Positions 37,576-50,099 of a stretch of 64,000 nt of DNA are shown piece after piece. Numbering within the stretch: the stretch's first letter is position 1; each line of letters starts with the position of its first letter. Below the pieces are notes generated by a model, which saw nothing but the letters and a program-made list of their open reading frames with translations, was not told the origin of the DNA and made no database searches. This DNA is from Ctena decussata. Its lineage: Eukaryota; Mollusca; Bivalvia; Lucinida; Lucinidae. A program made the position numbers and the translations under genes. The stretch spans positions 54,992,858-55,056,857 of the forward strand of contig OZ022503.1 of assembly GCA_963989385.1 (NCBI GenBank). The letters are read 5' to 3'.

Positions 37576-39314
37576 ATGCCTGACCTTACATTTATTGCAA
37601 CTCATTTATGCGAAGGAAATCAAGAGACAGCAAATATTGAACCAGTTTCACCTGAGTCTACCTTATGCCTGACTTTACATTTACTGCAATTCATTTGTGA
37701 GAAAGAAATCAACCAATCACAAAACAACCTAACTCAGCTTAACATACCTTTTATTTTGACAAGTGTAGGACAGGGGAAGAAAGAAACCAAAGGGGTGGAC
37801 GCGTCCCGCACACAACGGTCAATCAACACTGAATCAACATCGATTCAATGTCATGGGGCGTTGACTCAACGTCGATTCAATGTTGACCTAACGTCATATG
37901 CATCCAGACAAATATTCCGCAAGTTTCATCTGAGTCTACCTTATGCCTGACCTTACATTTATTGCAACTCATTTATGCGAAGGAAATCAACAAATCACAA
38001 AACAAACTAACTCAGCTTAACATACCTTTTATTTTGACACTTGTAGGACAGGGGAAGAGAGAAACCAAAGGGGTGGACGTGTCCCGCACACAACGGTCAA
38101 TCAACACTGAATCAACGTTGATTCAATGTCATGGGGCGTTGATTCAACGTCGATTCAATGTTGACCTAACGTCATATGCCTCCAGACAAATATTCCGCAA
38201 GTTTCATCTGAGTCTACCTTATGCCTGACCTTACATTTATTGCAACTCATTTGTGCGAAGGAAATCAACCAATCACAAAACAAACTAACTCAGCTAAACA
38301 TATCTTTTATTTTGACACTTGTAGGACAGCGGAAGAGAGAAACCAAAGGGATGGACACGTCCCCCACACAACGGTCAATCAACACTGAATCAACGTTGAT
38401 TCAATGTCATGGGGCATTGACTCAACGTCGAATCAATGTTGACCTAACGTCATATGCCTCCAGACAAATATTCCGCAAGTTTCATCTGAGTCTACCTTAT
38501 GCCTGACCTTACATTTATTGCAACTCATTTGTGCGAAGGAAATCAACCAATCACAAAACAAACTAACTCAGCTTATTATACCTTTTATTTTGACACTTGT
38601 AGGACAGGGGAAGAGAGAAACCAAAGGGGTGGACGGGTCCCGCACACAACGGTCAATCAACACTGAAGCAACGTCGATTCAATGTCATGGGGCGTTGGCT
38701 CAACGTCGATTCAATGTTGACCTAACGTCATATGCCTCAAAACAAATATTCCACAAGTTTCATCTGAGTCTACCTTATGCCTGACCTTACATTTATTGCA
38801 ACTCATTTGTGCGAAGGAAATCAACCAATCACAAAACAAACTAACTCAGCTTAACATACCTTTTATTTTGACACTTGTAGGACAGGGGAAGAGAGAAACC
38901 AAAGGGGTGGACGGGTCCCGCACACAACGGTCAATCAACACTGAAGCAACGTCGATTCAATGTCATGGGGCGTTGACTCAACGTCGATTCAATGTTGACC
39001 TAACGTCATATGCCTCAAAACAAATATTCCACAAGTTTCATCTGAGTCTACCTTATGCCTGACTTTACATTTATTGCAACTAGTTTGTGAGAAGGAAATC
39101 AAAGAATACTTACGTTTTTGTTCAGCTCCCACACTCCCCTTCCTCATAGTATCTGAAAATGGAAAAAACAAAATCACCAAAAGAAGTCCAACACTCTTAG
39201 GTTATAAAGCAACTATTATCACATGACATAACCAATCACAATACAAACTAACCGAGATTAACTTACTATTAGAGACAGAGCAAATATTGGGCAAGTTTCA
39301 CCTGAGTCTACCTT
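37576..39314 (+). repeat. B block 6
   Basis: The head is 37576-37664, the B units start at 37665, 37943, 38221, 38499 and 38777, and the tail is 39055-39314. Private changes in B4 are cagcttattatacc near 38569 and gttggctcaacg near 38694. B3 has ggggcattgactc. Confidence 0.93.
39103..39231 (-). other. Exon-like 129-bp insert in B block 6 tail
   Basis: The core is 39114-39152, in the majority form with both splice-like signals intact. Confidence 0.55.
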
Positions 39315-42300
39315 ATGCCTGACCTTACATTTACCTTATGCCTGACCTTACATTTATTGCGTCGATTCAACCCCATGAAGTTGAACCAAAGGTGATTCAA
39401 TTTGAGCAAATATTTGGCAAGTTTTATCATCTGAGTCTACCTTATGCCTGACCTTACATTTACCTTATGCCTGACCTTACATTTATTGCGTCGATTCAAC
39501 CCCATGAAGTTGAATGAACAGTGATTCAATTTGAGCAAATATTTGGCAAGTTTTATCATCTGAGTCTACCTTATGCCTGACGTTACATTTAGCTTATGCC
39601 TGACCTTACATTTATTGCGTCGATTCAACCCGATGAAGTTGAACCAACGTTGATTTAATTTAAGCAAATATTTGGCAAGTTTTATCATCTGAGTGTACCT
39701 TATGCCTGACCTTACATTTACCTAATGCCTGACCTTACATTTATTGCGTCGATTCAACCCCATGAAGTTGAATGAACAGTGATTCAATTTGAGCAAATAT
39801 TTGGCAAGTTTTATCATCTGAGTCTACCTTATGCCTGACCTTACATTTACCTTATGCCTGACCTTACATTTATTGCGTCGATTCAACCCCATGAAGTTGA
39901 ACCAACGGTGATTCAATTTAAGCAAATATTTGGCAAGTTTTATTATCTGAGTCTACCTTATGCCTGACCTTACATTTACCTTATGCCTGACCTTACATTT
40001 ATTGCGTCGATTCAACCCCATGAAGTTGAACCAACGGTGATTCAATTTAAGCAAATATTTGGCAAGTTTTATTATCTGAGTCTACCTTATGCCTGACCTT
40101 ACATTTACCTTATGCCTGACCTTACATTTATTGCGTCGATTCAACCCCATGAAGTTGAACCAACGGTGATTCAATTTAAGCAAATATTTGGCAAGTTTTA
40201 TCATCTGAGTCTACCTTATGCCTAACCTTACATTTACCTTATGCCTGAATTTACATTTATTGCGTCGATTCAACCCCATGAAGTTGAACCAACGGTGCTT
40301 CAATTTAAGCAAATATTTGGCAAGTTTTATTATCTGAGTCTACCTTATGCCCGACCTTACATTTACCTTATGCCTGACCTAACATTTATTGCGTCGATTC
40401 AAGCCCATGAAGTTGAACCAACGGTGATTCAATTTAAGCAAATATTTGGCAAGTTTTATCATCTGAGTCTACCTTATGCCTGACCTTACATTTACCTTAT
40501 GCCTGAATTTACATTTATTGCGTCAATTCAACCCCATGAAGTTGAACCAACGGTGATTCAATTTAAGCAAATATTTGGCAAGTTTTATCATCTGAGTCTA
40601 CCTTATGCCTGACCTTACATTTACCTTATGCCTGACCTTACATTTATTGCGTCGATTCAACCCCATGAAGTTGAACAAACAGTGATTCAATTTGAGCAAA
40701 TATTTGGCAAGTTTTATCATCTGAGTCTACCTTATGCCTGACCTGCGTCGATTCAACCCCATGAAGTTGAACCAAAGGTGATTCAATTTGAGCAAATATT
40801 TGGCAAGTTTTATCATCTGAGTCTACCTTATGCCTGACCTTACATTAACCTTATGCCTGACCTTACATTTATTGCGTCGATTCAACCCCATGAAGTTGAA
40901 CCAACGGTGATTCAATTTAAGCAAATATTTGGCAAGTTTTATTATCTGAGTCTACCTTATGCCTGACCTTACATTTACCTTATGCCTGACCTTACATTTA
41001 TTGCGTCGATTCAACCCCATGAAGTTGAACCAAAGGTGATTCAATTTGAGCAAATATTTGGCAAGTTTTATCATCTGAGTCTACCTTATGCCTGACCTTA
41101 CATTAACCTTATGCCTGACCTTACATTTATTGCGTCGATTCAACCCCATGAAGTTGAATGAACAGTGATTCAATTTGAGCAAATATTGGGCAAGTTTCAC
41201 CTGAGTCTACCTTATGCCTGACCTTACATTTACCTTATGCCTGAATTTACATTTATTGCGTCGATTCAACCCCATGAAGTTGAACTTACGGTGATTCAAT
41301 TTAAGCAAATATTTGGCAAGTTTTATTATCTGAGTCTACCTTATGCCTGACCTTACATTTACCTTATGCCTGACCTTACATTTATTGCGTCGATTCAAGC
41401 CCATGAAGTTGAACCAACGGTGATTCAATTTAAGCAAATATTTGGCAAGTTTTATCATCTGAGTCTACCTTATGCCTGACCTTACATTTACCTTATGCCT
41501 GAATTTACATTTATTGCGTCGATTCAACCCCATGAAGTTGAACCAACGGTGATTCAATTTAAGCAAATATTTGGCAAGTTTTATCATCTGAGTCTACCTT
41601 ATGCCTGACCTTACATTTACCTTATGCCTGACCTTACATTTATTGCGTCGATTCAACCCCATGAAGTTGAACAAACAGTGATTCAATTTGAGCAAATATT
41701 TGGCAAGTTTTATCATCTGAGTCTACCTTATGCCTGACCTTACATTTACCTTATGCCTGACCTTACATTTATTGCGTCGATTCAACCCCATGAAGTTGAA
41801 CCAACGGTGATTCAATTTAAGCAAATATTTGGCAAGTTTTATTATCTGAGTCTACCTTATGCCTGACCTTACATTTACCTTATGCCTGACCTTACATTTA
41901 TTGCGTCGATTCAACCCCATGAAGTTGAATGAACAGTGATTCAATTTGAGCAAATATTTGGCAAGTTTTATCATCTGAGTCTACCTTATGCCTGACCTTA
42001 CATTTACCTTATGTCTGACCTTACATTTATTGCGTCGATTCAACCCCATGAAGTTGAATGAACAGTGATTCAATTTGAGCAAATATTTGGCAAGTTTTAT
42101 CATCTGAGTCTACCTTATGCCTGACCTTACATTTACCTAATGCCTGACCTTACATTTATTGCGGCGATTCAACCCCATGAAGTTGAACAAACGGTGATTC
42201 AATTTGAGCAAATATTTGGCAAGTTTTATCATCTGAGTCTACCTTATGCCTGACCTTACATTTACCTTATGCCTGACCTTACATTTATTGCGTCGATTCA

Positions 42301-43534
42301 ACCCAATGAAGTTGAATGAACAGTGATTCAATTTGAGCAAATATTTGGCAAGTTTTATCATCTGAGTCTACCTTATGCCTGACCTTACATTTACCTTATG
42401 CCTGACCTTACATTTATTGCGTCGATTCAACCCCATGAAGTTGAACCAACGGTGATTCAATTTAAGCAAATATTTGGCAAGTTCTATTATCTGAGTCTAC
42501 CTTATGCCCGACCTTACATTTACCTTATGCCTGACCTTACATTTATTGCGTAAATTCAACCCCATGAAGTTGAATGAACAGTGATTCAATTTGAGCAAAT
42601 ATTTGGCAAGTTTTATCATCTGAGTCTACCTTATGCCTGACGTTACATTTACCTAATGCCTGACCTTACATTTATTGCGTCGATTCAACCCATGAAGTTG
42701 AACCAACGTTGATTTAATTTAAGCAAATATTTGGCAAGTTTTATCATCTGAGTCTACCTTATGCCTGACGTTACATTTACCTAATGCCTGACCTTACATT
42801 TATTGCGTCGATTCAACCCCATGAAGTTGAACCAACGGTGATTCAATTTAAGCAAATATTTGGCAAGTTTTATCATCTGAGTCTACCTTATGCCTGACCT
42901 TACATTTACCTTATGCCTGACCTTACATTTATTGCGTCGATTCAACCCCATGAAGTTGAACCAACGGTGATTCAATTTAAGCAAATATTTGGCAAGTTTT
43001 ATTATCTGAGTCTACCTTATGCCTGACCTTACATTTACCTTATGCCTGACCTTACATTTATTGCGTCGATTCAACCCCATGAAGTTGAATGAACAGTGAT
43101 TCAATTTGAGCAAATATTTGGCAAGTTTTATCATCTGAGTCTACCTTATGCCTGACCTTACATTTACCTAATGCCTGACCTTACATTTATTGCGTCGATT
43201 CAACCCCATGAAGTTGAACCAACGGTGATTCAATTTGAGCAAATATTTGGCAAGTTTTATCATCTGAGTCTACCTTATGCCTGACCTTACATTTACCTTA
43301 TGCCTGACCTTACATTTATTGCGTCGATTCAACCCCATGAAGTTGAATGAACAGTGATTCAATTTGAGCAAATATTTGGCAAGTTTTATCATCTGAGTCT
43401 ACCTTATGCCTGACCTTACATTTACCTTATGCCTGACCTTACATTTATTGCGTCGATTCAACCCCATGAAGTTGAATGAACAGTGATTCAATTTGAGCAA
43501 ATATTTGGCAAGTTTTATCATCTGAGTCTACCTT
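39315..43534 (+). repeat. A array 6: 33 monomers with deletion scars
   Basis: The run is 4220 bp, which is 33 x 129 minus 37. The shortfall is fully explained by 33 bases lost at about 40744 (cctgacc joined to tgcgtcg), three at 41188-41200 and one near 42690 (ttcaacccatg). The sequence at 41175-41212 is a B-block tail end inside an A run. A two-monomer duplication shows as accaaaggtg at 40771 and 41029, each followed by the private acattaacc. An 80-codon frame at 40241-40483 results from adjacent beta monomers plus a cccgacc change and is not a gene. Confidence 0.9.
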
Positions 43535-45273
43535 ATGCCTGACCTTACATTTATAGCAACTCATTTATGCGAAGGAAATCAAGAGACAGCAAATATTGAA
43601 CCAGTTTCACCTGAGTCTACCTTATGCCTGACTTTACATTTACTGCAATTCATTTGTGAGAAAGAAATCAACCAATCACAAAACAACCTAACTCAGCTTA
43701 ACATACCTTTTATTTTGACAAGTGTAGGACAGGGGAAGAAAGAAACCAAAGGGGTGGACGCGTCCCGCACACAACGGTCAATCAACACTGAATCAACATC
43801 GATTCAATGTCATGGGGCGTTGACTCAACGTCGATTCAATGTTGACCTAACGTCATATGCATCCAGACAAATATTCCGCAAGTTTCATCTGAGTCTACCT
43901 TATGCCTGACCTTACATTTATTGCAACTCATTTATGCGAAGGAAATCAACAAATCACAAAACAAACTAACTCAGCTTAACATACCTTTTATTTTGACACT
44001 TGTAGGACAGGGGAAGAGAGAAACCAAAGGGGTGGACGTGTCCCGCACACAACGGTCAATCAACACTGAATCAACGTTGATTCAATGTCATGGGGCGTTG
44101 ATTCAACGTCGATTCAATGTTGACCTAACGTCATATGCCTCCAGACAAATATTCCGCAAGTTTCATCTGAGTCTACCTTATGCCTGACCTTACATTTATT
44201 GCAACTCATTTGTGCGAAGGAAATCAACCAATCACAAAACAAACTAACTCAGCTAAACATATCTTTTATTTTGACACTTGTAGGACAGCGGAAGAGAGAA
44301 ACCAAAGGGATGGACACGTCCCCCACACAACGGTCAATCAACACTGAATCAACGTTGATTCAATGTCATGGGGCGTTGACTCAACGTCGAATCAATGTTG
44401 ACCTAACGTCATATGCCTCCAGACAAATATTCCGCAAGTTTCATCTGAGTCTACCTTATGCCTGACCTTACATTTATTGCAACTCATTTGTGCGAAGGAA
44501 ATCAACCAATCACAAAACAAACTAACTCAGCTTAACATACCTTTTATTTTGACACTTGTAGGACAGGGGAAGAGAGAAACCAAAGGGGTGGACGGGTCCC
44601 GCACACAACGGTCAATCAACACTGAAGCAACGTCGATTCAATGTCATGGGGCGTTGACTCAACGTCGATTCAATGTTGACCTAACGTCATATGCCTCAAA
44701 ACAAATATTCCACAAGTTTCATCTGAGTCTACCTTATGCCTGACCTTACATTTATTGCAACTCATTTGTGCGAAGGAAATCAACCAATCACAAAACAAAC
44801 TAACTCAGCTTAACATACCTTTTATTTTGACACTTGTAGGACAGGGGAAGAGAGAAACCAAAGGGGTGGACGGGTCCCGCACACAACGGTCAATCAACAC
44901 TGAAGCAACGTCGATTCAATGTCATTGGGCGTTGACTCAACGTCGATTCAATGTTGACCTAACGTCATATGCCTCAAAACAAATATTCCACAAGTTTCAT
45001 CTGAGTCTACCTTATGCCTGACTTTACATTTATTGCAACTAGTTTGTGAGAAGGAAATCAAAGAATACTTACATTTTTGTTCAGCTCCCACACTCCCCTT
45101 CCTCATAGTATCTGAAAATGAAAAAAAAAAAATCACCAAAAGAAGTCCAACACTCTTAGGTTATAAAGCAACTATTATCACATGACATAACCAATCACAA
45201 TACAAACTAACCGAGATTAACTTACTATTAGAGACAGAGCAAATATTGGGCAAGTTTCACCTGAGTCTACCTT
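43535..45273 (+). repeat. B block 7
   Basis: The head is 43535-43623, the B units start at 43624, 43902, 44180, 44458 and 44736, and the tail is 45014-45273. Private changes are atttatagcaactc in the head and gtcattgggcg in B5. Confidence 0.93.
45062..45190 (-). other. Exon-like 129-bp insert in B block 7 tail
   Basis: The core is 45073-45111. This is the most altered copy: the last core base changes (plus-strand acttaca instead of acttacg) and the pyrimidine tract becomes a run of 12 T on the minus strand. GTAAGT and the CAG are still kept. Confidence 0.55.
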
Positions 45274-48200
45274 ATGCCTGACCTTACATTTACCTTATGC
45301 CTGACCTTACATTTATTGCGTCGATTCAACCCCATGAAGTTGAACCAAAGGTGATTCAATTTGAGCAAATATTTGGCAAGTTTTATCATCTGAGTCTACC
45401 TTATGCCTGACCTTACATTTACCTTATGCCTGACCTTACATTTATTGCGTCGATTCAACCCCATGAAGTTGAATGAACAGTGATTCAATTTGAGCAAATA
45501 TTTGGCAAGTTTTATCATCTGAGTCTACCTTATGCCTGACGTTACATTTAGCTTATGCCTGACCTTACATTTATTGCGTCGATTCAACCCCATGAAGTTG
45601 AACCAACGTTGATTTAATTTAAGCAAATATTTGGCAAGTTTTATCATCTGAGTCTACCTTATGCCTGACCTTACACTTACCTTATGCCTGACCTTACATT
45701 TATTGCGTCGATTCAACCCCATGAAGTTGAACCAACGGTGATTCAATTTAAGCAAATATTTGGCAAGTTTTATCATCTGAGTCTACCTTATGCCTGACCT
45801 TACATTTACCTTATGCCTGAATTTACATTTATTGCGTCGATTCAACCCCATGAAGTTGAACCAACGGTGATTCAATTTAAGCAAATATTTGGCAAGTTTT
45901 ATTATCTGAGTCTACCTTATGCCTGACCTTACATTTACCTTATGCCTGACCTTACATTTATTGCGTCGATTCAAGCCCATGAAGTTGAACCAACGGTGAT
46001 TCAATTTAAGCAAATATTTGGCAAGTTTTATCATCTGAGTCTACCTTATGCCTGACCTTACATTTACCTTATGCCTGACCTTACATTTATTGCGTCGATT
46101 CAACCCCATGAAGTTGAACCAACGGTGATTCAATTTAAGCAAATATTTGGCAAGTTTTATCATCTGAGTCTACCTTATGCCTGACCTTACATTTACCTTA
46201 TGCCTGACCTTACATTTATTGCGTCGATTCAACCCCATGAAGTTGAACAAACAGTGATTCAATTTGAGCAAATATTTGGCAAGTTTTATCATCTGAGTCT
46301 ACCTTATGCCTGACCTTACATTTACCTTATGCCTGACCTTACATTTATTGCGTCGATTCAACCCCATGAAGTTGAACCAACGGTGATTCAATTTAAGCAA
46401 ATATTTGGCAAGTTTTATTATCTGAGTCTACCTGACCTTACATTTACCTTATGCCTGACCTTACATTTATTGCGTCGATTCAACCCCATGAAGTTGAATG
46501 AACAGTGATTCAATTTGAGCAAAGATTTGGCAAGTTTTATCATCTGAGTCTACCTTATGCCTGACGTTACATTTACCTAATGCCTGACCTTACATTTATT
46601 GCGTCGATTCAACCCCATGAAGTTGAATGAACAGTGATTCAATTTGAGCAAATATTTGGCAAGTTTTATCATCTGAGTCTACCTTATGCCTGACCTTACA
46701 TTTACCTAATGCCTGACCTTACATTTATTGCGGCGATTCAACCCCATGAAGTTGAACAAACGGTGATTCAATTTGAGCAAATATTTGGCAAGTTTTAATA
46801 TCTGAGTCTACCTTATGCCTGACCTTACATTTACCTTATGCCTGACCTTACATTTATTGCGTCGATTCAACCCCATGAAGTTGAATGAACAGTGATTCAA
46901 TTTGAGCAAATATTTGGCAAGTTTTATCATCTGAGTCTACCTTATGCCTGACCTTACATTTACCTTATGCCTGACCTTACATTTATTGCGTCGATTCAAC
47001 CCCATGAAGTTGAACCAACGGTGATTCAATTTAAGCAAATATTTGGCAAGTTTTATTATCTGAGTCTACCTTATGCCCGACCTTACATTTACCTTATGCC
47101 TGACCTTACATTTATTGCGTAAATTCAACCCCATGAAGTTGAATGAACAGTGATTCAATTTGAGCAAATATTTGGCAAGTTTTATCATCTGAGTCTACCT
47201 TATGCCTGACGTTACATTTACCTAATGCCTGACCTTACATTTATTGCGTCGATTCAACCCCATGAAGTTGAACCAACGTTGATTTAATTTAAGCAAATAT
47301 TTGGCAAGTTTTATCATCTGAGTCTACCTTATGCCTGACCTTACATTTACCTAATGCCTGACCTTACATTTATTGCGTCGATTCAACCCCATGAAGTTGA
47401 ACCAACGGTGATTCAATTTAAGCAAATATTTGGCAAGTTTTATCATCTGAGTCTACCTTATGCCTGACCTTACATTTACCTTATGCCTGACCTTACATTT
47501 ATTGCGTCGATTATCCCATGAAGTTGAACCAACGGTGATTCAATTTAAGCAAATATTTGGCAAGTTTTATTATCTGAGTCTACCTTATGCCTGACCTTAC
47601 ATTTACCTTATGCCTGACCTTACATTTATTGCGTCGATTCAACCCCATGAAGTTGAACCAAAGGTGATTCAATTTGAGCAAATATTTGGCAAGTTTTATC
47701 ATCTGAGTCTACCTTATGCCTGACCTTACATTTACCTTATGCCTGACCTTACATTTATTGCGTCGATTCAACCCCATGAAGTTGAACCAACGGTGATTCA
47801 ATTTAAGCAAATATTTGGCAAGTTTTATCATCTGAGTCTACCTTATGCCTGACCTTACATTTACCTTATGCCTGACCTTACATTTATTGCGTCGATTCAA
47901 CCCCATGAAGTTGAATGAACAGTGATTCAATTTGAGCAAATATTTGGCAAGTTTTATCATCTGAGTCTACCTTATGCCTGACCTTACATTTACGTAATGC
48001 CTGACCTTACATTTATTGCGTCGATTCAACCCCATGAAGTTGAACCAACGGTGATTCAATTTGAGCAAATATTTGGCAAGTTTTATCGTCTGAGTCTACC
48101 TTATGCCTGACCTTACATTTACCTTATGCCTGACCTTACATTTATTGCGTCGATTCAACCCCATGAAGTTGAATGAACAGTGATTCAATTTGAGCAAATA

Positions 48201-48360
48201 TTTGGCAAGTTTTATCATCTGAGTCTACCTTATGCCTGACCTTACATTTACCTTATGCCTGACCTTACATTTATTGCGTCGATTCAACCCCATGAAGTTG
48301 AATGAACAGTGATTCAATTTGAGCAAATATTTGGCAAGTTTTATCATCTGAGTCTACCTT
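45274..48360 (+). repeat. A array 7: 24 monomers
   Basis: The run is 3087 bp, which is 24 x 129 minus 9. Seven bases are missing near 46432 (tctacctgacc) and two near 47511 (cgattatccc). Private changes include gcaaagatttgg near 46524, tttaatatctg near 46796 and tttacgtaatg near 47990. Confidence 0.92.
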
Positions 48361-50099
48361 ATGCCTGACCTTACATTTATTGCAACTCATTTATGCGAAG
48401 GAAATCAAGAGACAGCAAATATTGAACCAGTTTCACCTGAGTCTACCTTATGCCTGACTTTACATTTACTGCAATTCATTTGTGAGAAAGAAATCAACCA
48501 ATCACAAAACAACCTAACTCAGCTTAACATACCTTTTATTTTGACAAGTGTAGGACAGGGGAAGAAAGAAACCAAAGGGGTGGACGCGTCCCGCACACAA
48601 CGGTCAATCAACACTGAATCAACATCGATTCAATGTCATGGGGCGTTGACTCAACGTCGATTCAATGTTGACCTAACGTCATATGCATCCAGACAAATAT
48701 TCCGCAAGTTTCATCTGAGTCTACCTTATGCCTGACCTTACATTTATTGCAACTCATTTATGCAAAGGAAATCAACAAATCACAAAACAAACTAACTCAG
48801 CTTAACATACCTTTTATTTTGACACTTGTAGGACAGGGGAAGAGAGAAACCAAAGGGGTGGACGTGTCCCGCACACAACGGTCAATCAACACTGAATCAA
48901 CGTTGATTCAATGTCATGGGGCGTTGATTCAACGTCGATTCAATGTTGACCTAACGTCATATGCCTCCAGACAAATATTCCGCAAGTTTCATCTGAGTCT
49001 ACCTTATGCCTGACCTTACATTTATTGCAACTCATTTGTGCGAAGGAAATCAACCAATCACAAAACAAACTAACTCAGCTAAACATATCTTTTATTTTGA
49101 CACTTGTAGGACAGCGGAAGAGAGAAACCAAAGGGATGGACACGTCCCCCACACAACGGTCAATCAACACTGAATCAACGTTGATTCAATGTCATGGGGC
49201 GTTGACTCAACGTCGAATCAATGTTGACCTAACGTCATATGCCTCCAGACAAATATTCCGCAAGTTTCATCTGAGTCTACCTTATGCCTGACCTTACATT
49301 TATTGCAACTCATTTGTGCGAAGGAAATCAACCAATCACAAAACAAACTAACTCAGCTTAACATACCTTTTATTTTGACACTTGTAGGACAGGGGAAGAG
49401 AGAAACCAAAGGGGTGGACGGGTCCCGCACACAACGGTCAATCAACACTGAAGCAACGTCGATTCAATGTCATGGGGCGTTGACTCAACGTCGATTCAAT
49501 GTTGACCTAACGTCATATGCCTCAAAACAAATATTCCACAAGTTTCATCTGAGTCTACCTTATGCCTGACCTTACATTTATTGCAACTCATTTGTGCGAA
49601 GGAAATCAACCAATCACAAAACAAACTAACTCAGCTTAACATACCTTTTATTTTGACACTTGTAGGACAGGGGAAGAGAGAAACCAAAGGGGTGGACGGG
49701 TCCCGCACACAACGGTCAATCAACACTGAAGCAACGTCGATTCAATGTCATGGGGCGTTGACTCAACGTCGATTCAATGTTGACCTAACGTCATATGCCT
49801 CAAAACAAATATTCCACAAGTTTCATCTGAGTCTACCTTATGCCTGACTTTACATTTATTGCAACTAGTTTGTGAGAAGGAAATCAAAGAATACTTACGT
49901 TTTTGTTCAGCTCCCACACTCCCCTTCCTTATAGTATCTGAAAAGGGAAAAAACAAAATCACCAAAAGAAGTCCAACACTCTTAGGTTATAAAGCAACTA
50001 TTATCACATGACATAACCAATCACAATACAAACTAACCGAGATTAACTTACTATTAGAGACAGAGCAAATATTGGGCAAGTTTCACCTGAGTCTACCTT
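48361..50099 (+). repeat. B block 8, near-twin of block 2
   Basis: The head is 48361-48449, the B units start at 48450, 48728, 49006, 49284 and 49562, and the tail is 49840-50099. It lies exactly 39,282 bp from block 2 and shares its ccttatagt change in the tail. It differs from block 2 in B1 (gacgcgtcc, not gacgtgtcc), in B2 (tatgcaaagg) and in B4. Confidence 0.93.
49888..50016 (-). other. Exon-like 129-bp insert in B block 8 tail
   Basis: The core is 49899-49937, with ATG changed to ATA as in block 2. The pyrimidine tract carries one further change (plus-strand aaaagggaaa), which keeps it pyrimidine-rich on the minus strand. Confidence 0.55.
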
